Below are positions 14,725 through 18,860 of a DNA stretch of 18,860 nt, one piece after another. A model generated the notes under the pieces. That model did no database searches. It had not been told where the DNA came from and saw only the letters and a program-made list of their open reading frames with translations. Source of the stretch: JAKJGA01 sp029554345 (GTDB lineage Bacteria > Spirochaetota > UBA4802 > JAFGJZ01); contig DAOPBR010000048.1 in the NCBI GenBank assembly GCA_035395685.1, positions 1-18,860 of the forward strand, read 5' to 3'. The position numbers and the translations under genes were made by a program. Every line of letters starts with the position of its first letter. The stretch's first letter is position 1.

Positions 14725-15921
14725 ATGAAAAAATATTGGTTGTTGACGTTTGCTATTTTATTATCATCTATTGCAGTTGCACAGGATTCAGATTTTGAGC
14801 CGGGGAAAATTAAAATTACGGCAAAAGTTCTAAATGTAAGAAACATTCCTTCTACAGGCGGAGTGATTGTTCTTTCATTGAAAAGAGGAGATGTTGTTGA
14901 GACTATTGATAAATCAAAAAGTAAAGTTGAAATTGATGGATTAACTGATTACTGGTATAAAATAAAAAAGGAAGATAAAGCCGGATGGATTTTCGGAGCT
15001 TATGTATCCTTTGATATAAATCTTGAAGGTGGATTAATCTGGAAATCTATTAATCCTTCAATCGGGAAAAACTATCTCTGTGTGGCTATCTCTGAGAAAG
15101 GATCTGTTTATGCTGGCTGTTCAGATGGCAGTGTTTATGTAAGCAATGAGGGTCCAAAGACCTGGAAAAAGCTTACTCCGCAGGCTCTTGGAGTCAATAT
15201 TGGAAAGATTAATAATATAGCAATATCAAAATCTGCAATGTGGATTGCCGCTAGCGGTGAAAAAAACGGTGGAGTATGGAAATCCCAGAATAATGGCGGA
15301 GCATGGACTCAATTTACTGCTTCTCAGGGGCTTCTGTCCAATGATGTGACTTATATATATGAAGATTCAAAGGGAGTAGTTTATGCCGCAACTTCGAAGG
15401 GACTTTGTGTGTCGAAAGACGGTGGTTCAAACTGGAATGTTTATCCTGAAGACAGAAAAATGAAAGGAATATCCTGTGTTGCAGTTCACGGAGATAATGT
15501 CTTTGTTGGCACTGATGACGGTCTTTATGTCTGCGCGAATCCTCAGGGAAAATGGGAGCGAATCGGAAAGAAAGAACCTAATATGGGAGATCATATTTTT
15601 ACTATAGCAGCTACCTCAAAAGGAGAGATCTATGTCGGAACAGATATGGGTCTTACAAAAAGCAATGTTTCTGATTTGAAAAAATGGCAGGCGATTGGCG
15701 GCAAAAATATTGTAAACAAGATTCTTTCAGATATATCAGGTAAAATATATGTTGCAACTGATAATGGATTGAATATATCGATTGATAACGGGATTTCCTG
15801 GATAACATATAAAAAAGAAAACGGAATAGCCGATAATAAGGTAATTGATTTGTCTATTAATAAGAAAGACGGAACTGTATGGATTACAAGCGGTAATTCC
15901 GGATTAAGTTATAACGAATAG
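14725..15921 (+). CDS. Exported SH3-like and beta-propeller protein
   Basis: 398 residues with a Sec signal peptide ending AVA|Q near residue 19 and no lipobox, so it is probably periplasmic or secreted. GGAG (14716-14719) supports the ATG. Residues ~28-97 are a bacterial SH3 domain (ITAKVLNVRNIPS, DYWYKIKKEDKAGWI). Residues ~101-398 are a beta-propeller of about six or seven blades of BNR or two-component-regulator-propeller type; each blade carries a strand such as VYAATSKGLCVSKDGGSNW, VFVGTDDGLYV, IYVGTDMGL or IYVATDNGL. The C-terminal blade is closed by GTVWITSGNSGLSY. SH3 plus propeller suggests cell-wall or envelope binding. It shares strand, location and the SH3 theme with the lipoprotein before it, but a strong terminator separates them. 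Confidence 0.8.
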   Translation: MKKYWLLTFAILLSSIAVAQDSDFEPGKIKITAKVLNVRNIPSTGGVIVLSLKRGDVVETIDKSKSKVEIDGLTDYWYKIKKEDKAGWIFGAYVSFDINLEGGLIWKSINPSIGKNYLCVAISEKGSVYAGCSDGSVYVSNEGPKTWKKLTPQALGVNIGKINNIAISKSAMWIAASGEKNGGVWKSQNNGGAWTQFTASQGLLSNDVTYIYEDSKGVVYAATSKGLCVSKDGGSNWNVYPEDRKMKGISCVAVHGDNVFVGTDDGLYVCANPQGKWERIGKKEPNMGDHIFTIAATSKGEIYVGTDMGLTKSNVSDLKKWQAIGGKNIVNKILSDISGKIYVATDNGLNISIDNGISWITYKKENGIADNKVIDLSINKKDGTVWITSGNSGLSYNE

Positions 15922-15927
15922 TTTTAT

Positions 15928-15969
15928 ACCAGAAAAAGCACATCTCAGTGCTTTTTCTGGTTTCTCTCT
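15928..15969 (+). terminator. Terminator after the SH3/propeller gene
   Basis: ACCAGAAAAAGCAC (15928-15941) pairs with GTGCTTTTTCTGGT (15948-15961), a perfect 14-base-pair stem with a 6-base loop, followed by TTCTCTCTT. Confidence 0.9.
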
Positions 15970-15994
15970 TAAGCTTCGTTGCCCAACTTCAACA

Positions 15995-16023
15995 TTGAAT
16001 TCAGGGTTGCTCTCGAATATAAG
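15995..16023 (+). promoter_or_regulatory. Candidate promoter of the rpsF operon
   Basis: TTGAAT (15995-16000) and TATAAG (16018-16023) are separated by 17 bases, about 145 bases before rpsF. This leaves a long leader that contains the hairpins at 16080-16140. Confidence 0.4.
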
Positions 16024-16079
16024 CATTAAATTAATACTTGCAATATAAACAGCCTCCGAAAAAATTGTACAGCCTTTCT

Positions 16080-16140
16080 GCTAAAAGCTGAACGCATTTT
16101 AGCACCGGTTTTTAATTAAACCATTAGACCCGTTTGGGTC
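16080..16140 (+). promoter_or_regulatory. Structured leader of the rpsF operon, possible S6:S18 autoregulatory site
   Basis: Three short hairpins can form in tandem: GCTAAAA/TTTTAGC (16080-16086 with 16097-16103), GGTTT/AAACC (16107-16111 with 16118-16122) and GACCC/GGGTC (16127-16131 with 16136-16140). An ACCGG follows the first stem. Many bacterial rpsF leaders carry an RNA that mimics the S6:S18 rRNA site with a conserved CCG. The position fits, but I cannot confirm the structure by eye. Confidence 0.35.
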
Positions 16141-16167
16141 AATATTCCACAGGAAGGAGGACAATCT

Positions 16168-16452
16168 GTGAGAAATTACGAATTTACCGTGATCATCAGA
16201 TCCGGCAAAGTAGAAGAGGGCAAAAACGCTCTCAAAGAAATTCTAACAAAATGTGAAGCAACTGTCGTATCAGAAGAGGACTGGGGACTAAGACGCCTTG
16301 CCTACGAAATCGACGAGCTCAAAGAAGCTTACTACAGCCATTCAATTCTTGAGGCAACTCCTGATAAAGTAGCTAAGATTTCCGCATTACTAAGACTAAA
16401 TACAGTATTTTTGCGTTTCTTGTTCGTCGTTCAGGAAAAGAAAACCGCATAA
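16168..16452 (+). CDS. rpsF: 30S ribosomal protein S6
   Basis: 94 residues, first gene of the operon, starting at GTG with a very strong AGGAAGGAGG (16151-16160) seven bases upstream. It shows the S6 fold order: MRNYEFTVIIR as strand 1, helix VEEGKNALKEILTK, DWGLRRLAYEI, then YYSHSILEATPDKVAKISALLRLNTVFLRFLFV. S6 pairs with S18 and sits on the platform of the 30S subunit. It lacks a long acidic C-terminal tail. Confidence 0.95.
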   Translation: MRNYEFTVIIRSGKVEEGKNALKEILTKCEATVVSEEDWGLRRLAYEIDELKEAYYSHSILEATPDKVAKISALLRLNTVFLRFLFVVQEKKTA

Positions 16453-16464
16453 AGGAAGGTTGAT

Positions 16465-16914
16465 ATGGCAAATGATATCAACAGAGTATGTCTTGTAGGA
16501 AGATTTACAAGAGATCCGGAGCTGAAATTTACTCCGACAAATACTCCTATTGCCAATTTTTCACTTGCGAATAACCGCACTTATGTCGGTCAAAACAGCG
16601 AAAAGAAAGAACAGGTTTCTTTTTTCAACTGTATCGCCTGGGGAAAAACAGGGCAAATAATCTCTCAATATTTCAAGAAAGGCCAGAGAATTATTATTGA
16701 GGGAAGACTTCAGCAGAGGTCATGGGATGACAAAGACGGAAATAAGCGTTCAACCGTTGAAGTCGTTGTTGAAAATTTTCAGTTTCTTGATGCACCGTCA
16801 TCGGATAAAGCGCAGTCGGGCGCGAAACCGCAGGAAGTGGACAATTTCCCTGATTACAGAAATGATTCCATTCCCGATTCGCCTTCGTTCAGCGATGATG
16901 ACATTCCATTTTAA
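16465..16914 (+). CDS. ssb: Single-stranded DNA-binding protein
   Basis: 149 residues. GGAAGG precedes the ATG, and rpsF ends 12 bases upstream. The OB fold covers residues 1 to ~110: INRVCLVGRFTRDPELKFTP, then VSFFNCIAWGKTGQIISQYF and KGQRIIIEGRLQQRSWDDKDG. A short disordered linker follows and the protein ends in the acidic tip DDDIPF, which recruits partners such as exonucleases, RecO and PriA. It coats single-stranded DNA in replication and repair. Its place between rpsF and rpsR is the common bacterial arrangement. Confidence 0.97.
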   Translation: MANDINRVCLVGRFTRDPELKFTPTNTPIANFSLANNRTYVGQNSEKKEQVSFFNCIAWGKTGQIISQYFKKGQRIIIEGRLQQRSWDDKDGNKRSTVEVVVENFQFLDAPSSDKAQSGAKPQEVDNFPDYRNDSIPDSPSFSDDDIPF

Positions 16915-16931
16915 TTTATTAGGAGAACAAA

Positions 16932-17270
16932 ATGTCTGAAGATATTAAAGATGTCGAAAGCAGTGAAGATGTAGCTGCAGCAATGACCGGTCTTGAAAGA
17001 GACGACAGCTTTGCAAGAGCTTTTAAGGATAAAGACGGCGGAAGAGGAAGAAATTCCCGTTTTAAGAAAAAAGTGTGCAAGTTCTGCCACAACAAAGATA
17101 TGGTAATCGATTATAAAAAATCCGACATCCTCGAGAAATTTCTTACTGAAAGAGGAAAAATTCTTCCTAGAAGAATTACCGGAACATGCGCGAAACATCA
17201 GAGACACATTGCTCTTGAAGTAAAACGTGCAAGAATGATAGCGCTTCTTCCTTTCGTGGTGAAGTTCTAA
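16932..17270 (+). CDS. rpsR: 30S ribosomal protein S18 with N-terminal extension
   Basis: 112 residues, starting at ATG with AGGAG (16921-16925) six bases upstream. The S18 core occupies residues ~48-112: KKKVCKFCHNKDMVIDYKKS, LTERGKILPRRITGTC, AKHQRHIALEVKRARMIALLP. It keeps CxxC (C51, C54) and a later Cys, so it is the cysteine-bearing form. The first ~45 residues are an extra acidic then basic extension (MSEDIKDVESSEDVA, then a GGRGRNSR stretch); the whole protein is longer than the usual 70-90 residues. It forms the S6:S18 heterodimer on the 30S platform. Confidence 0.95.
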   Translation: MSEDIKDVESSEDVAAAMTGLERDDSFARAFKDKDGGRGRNSRFKKKVCKFCHNKDMVIDYKKSDILEKFLTERGKILPRRITGTCAKHQRHIALEVKRARMIALLPFVVKF

Positions 17271-17271
17271 T

Positions 17272-18111
17272 ATGATGCTTTTGATTAGCGCGGCAATTAT
17301 GATTGCTACTGCTGTTTCCGTTTTTAAAATGGGAAAGTATTCCGCGCTGTGGCTTTTGCCGCTTTCAGTGCTGATGATTTATTTCAGCATTGGATATATT
17401 GATATTTTGGTGATTAATTTGTCGGCACTTGCAATCGGAAGTATAACCGGTTTTGCTTACCGTTCAAAAAGGTCGGTTCAGTTTATTGTTTTGACTTCTG
17501 TGTTTCTGGTTTTCGGGATTTTTGCAGCTGATTATCTGTATGAGACTAATTATATGGGTGCAAGTCTTTCAAATGAAGCGGAAACTGCTGTTCAGAGTGT
17601 TTTAGACAGTGGAAAATTAGATGATAAACAAAAAGCAAAGTTAACTGAAGATTATAAATTTGTTATGGAAATTATGAAGGATTCGACCCCTTTTATGATT
17701 TTTCTTTCGGCTCTTATGATATCTTTTGCGGGTTTTTCAATTCTCGATTTGATTTTCAAAAGAATCATGAAAGCGGAAAACTTTATAAAAGGAATAGAGA
17801 ATTTTAAAATCAATGAGTGGCTTGTATTTTTAGTAATAATTTCTATAGGTCTTATTGTCTTTGACAATGGAGGAAAGTTTTATCCTGCCAAGACGGTTGG
17901 GAAAAACATCCTTTTAGTGCTGACTGTTGTGTATTTCATACAGTCGCTCGGGATTATAAAATTTGTACTGATGAAAAAAAGAATTCCGGTTTTTATCATG
18001 CCGTTGTTTCTTCTCGGCATGGCAATTTTCAGTATTCGGTTTCGTTGTCATGTTTTTGGCCGGAATCGGACTTCTGGATATATGGGCCGATTTTCGAAAG
18101 TTTTCACCTGA
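17272..18111 (+). CDS. DUF2232-type multipass membrane protein, frameshifted near its end
   Basis: 279 residues as read, starting one base after the rpsR stop, so probably coupled to it; ATG 17275 is a second choice. About seven or eight hydrophobic segments are visible, and the position between rpsR and rplI is where DUF2232 (YybS-like) proteins occur. The last ~25 residues as read (RFRCHVFGRNRTSGYMGRFS) are polar and untypical. The +1 frame from ~18029 instead reads SVFGFVVMFLAGIGLLDIW then ADFRKFSPESIK and stops at 18140-18142, which is how DUF2232 proteins normally end. Removing one T from the TTTT at 18026-18029 restores 289 residues. This points to a sequencing indel or a recent frameshift. 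The molecular role of the family is unclear. Confidence 0.75.
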   Translation: MMLLISAAIMIATAVSVFKMGKYSALWLLPLSVLMIYFSIGYIDILVINLSALAIGSITGFAYRSKRSVQFIVLTSVFLVFGIFAADYLYETNYMGASLSNEAETAVQSVLDSGKLDDKQKAKLTEDYKFVMEIMKDSTPFMIFLSALMISFAGFSILDLIFKRIMKAENFIKGIENFKINEWLVFLVIISIGLIVFDNGGKFYPAKTVGKNILLVLTVVYFIQSLGIIKFVLMKKRIPVFIMPLFLLGMAIFSIRFRCHVFGRNRTSGYMGRFSKVFT

Positions 18112-18142
18112 AAGCATCAAAAGTGATAAAAAAGAGAATTGA
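18026..18142 (+). other. Displaced C-terminus of the DUF2232 gene
   Basis: After a one-base shift at the TTTT of 18026-18029 the frame encodes the final membrane helix and DIWADFRK tail expected of the family, ending at TGA 18140-18142. That leaves a normal 22-base gap to rplI. Confidence 0.7.
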
Positions 18143-18164
18143 TATTAAATAATGGAGTTAAGAG

Positions 18165-18608
18165 ATGAAAGTAATTCTTCAGAAAGACGTTTCCAATCTC
18201 GGCGACGCCGGTGATATAAAAGAAGTAGCAGACGGCTACGCACGCAATTTTCTTCTTCCTAAAAAACTTGTTATCGCTTACAGCGAAGCAAACGGAAGAA
18301 CAATTGCTCATCAGAAACATCTGATTAAAGTTAAAAAAGAAAAACGTAAAAAAGAAAGTGAAAAAGTTGCTGATCAGCTCAAGACTGTATCTCTTTCGTT
18401 TCAGACAAAAGCGGGAGAAGACGGAAAACTTTTCGGTTCAATTACTACTGCAGATATTTCTGCGAAACTTGCTGAAGCCGGAATCACTGTTGATAAAAGA
18501 AAGATCGTTCTTGATGAACAGATAAAACACGTCGGAGAATTTAATATTTCTATTAAACTCGAAGAAGGTGTTTCAGCTCCTCTAAAAGTTACGGTGGTAA
18601 AAGAATAA
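18165..18608 (+). CDS. rplI: 50S ribosomal protein L9
   Basis: 147 residues, of usual length. GGAG (18154-18157) lies seven bases before the ATG. The N-terminal rRNA-binding domain is MKVILQKDVSNLGDAGDIKE, then VADGYARNFLLPKKLVIAYS. A long charged connecting helix (KVKKEKRKKESEKVADQL) follows, and the C-terminal domain has GEDGKLFGSITTADISAKL and the closing IKLEEGVSAPLKVTVV. It binds near the L1 stalk of the 50S subunit and helps reading-frame maintenance. dnaB starts two bases after its stop. Confidence 0.97.
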   Translation: MKVILQKDVSNLGDAGDIKEVADGYARNFLLPKKLVIAYSEANGRTIAHQKHLIKVKKEKRKKESEKVADQLKTVSLSFQTKAGEDGKLFGSITTADISAKLAEAGITVDKRKIVLDEQIKHVGEFNISIKLEEGVSAPLKVTVVKE

Positions 18609-18609
18609 T

Positions 18610-18860
18610 ATGCCTGTGCAGAATCTTCCGCCTCATGACATTGACACGGAAGTTTCATGCCTTGCGTCAATCATCGTAAGCAAAGACGCTTTGCTCAAAG
18701 TTTTAGGAATCCTCCAGTCGGAGGATTTCTATCTTGAGCCTCACCGCCTCATTTTTGACGCAGTCAGGGAACTTGACAGAAAAGCTAAGCCAGTCGATTT
18801 AATTTCACTGCGTCACCAGCTTGTTGAACTGCAGAAACTCGACAGGGCAGGAGGCGAAGC
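18610..18860 (+). CDS. dnaB: Replicative DNA helicase, N-terminal part (cut by window edge)
   Basis: An open frame from ATG 18610 runs off the right edge, giving 83 complete codons. It encodes the DnaB N-terminal domain: MPVQNLPPHDIDTEVSCLAS, IIVSKDALLKVLGILQSEDF, YLEPHRLIFDAVRELDRKAK, then VDLISLRHQL. This domain forms the hexamer collar and contacts primase; the RecA-like ATPase lies beyond the window. It starts two bases after the rplI stop, as is usual for this operon, so it is probably translated by coupling. Confidence 0.93.
   Translation, partial: MPVQNLPPHDIDTEVSCLASIIVSKDALLKVLGILQSEDFYLEPHRLIFDAVRELDRKAKPVDLISLRHQLVELQKLDRAGGE

Noticed and set aside
17652..18320. Minus-strand open frames in the rpsR-rplI region
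   Set aside because: They are antisense to conserved operon genes and have no family resemblance or SD sites.
1..18860. CRISPR arrays, tRNA/rRNA genes, transposases, attachment sites
   Set aside because: No regularly spaced repeats, cloverleaf-like or rRNA-like stretches, transposase motifs or flanking terminal repeats were seen by eye.

Overview
The window is AT-rich bacterial DNA, tightly packed with genes, with good Shine-Dalgarno sites and a Gram-negative-style set of lipoproteins and exported proteins. The gene order rpsF-ssb-rpsR-(membrane protein)-rplI-dnaB, the lipoproteins with SH3-like and NADase-type glycan-binding domains, and the cyclase-like protein carrying an RIWSWEGDGG-type motif make a spirochaete or close relative my best guess. 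This is inference, not proof. No rRNA, tRNA, insertion sequence or CRISPR array was seen.

Layout. (1) 1-5372 encodes envelope or exported proteins. A plus-strand propeller lipoprotein (234-1370) converges, across a shared hairpin terminator, on a minus-strand operon. That operon runs from a TPR lipoprotein (4447) to a CsgG-like/PEGA/TPR protein (3702) to a C-type lectin (2197). Upstream lies another exported minus-strand protein (5372-4566). Three of these five proteins carry the same ~70-residue module that I cannot assign to a known family. (2) 5525-10095 (minus) holds an AraC/GyrI-type regulator followed by a 1199-residue fusion of two TrmO/TsaA-like domains to a class II-like UvrA ABC ATPase. 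(3) 10296-11312 (plus) is ilvC, standing alone with its own terminator. (4) 11432-13356 is a two-gene plus-strand operon of class III nucleotidyl-cyclase-like proteins: one keeps both metal aspartates, the other has lost both and carries a receiver-like N-terminus. (5) 13468-15921 holds two exported SH3-like proteins, each followed by a strong terminator. (6) 16168 to the right edge is the rpsF-ssb-rpsR-DUF2232-rplI-dnaB operon, with a structured leader.

The most notable points are the TrmO-TrmO-UvrA fusion next to a GyrI-type regulator, the mobile ~70-residue module shared by three otherwise unrelated exported proteins, the cyclase/pseudocyclase pair, an exported protein whose start codon appears to be ATC, and a one-base frameshift in the DUF2232 gene. 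Several start codons were revised on RBS and signal-peptide grounds: GTG at 13468, ATG at 10095, ATC at 5372.
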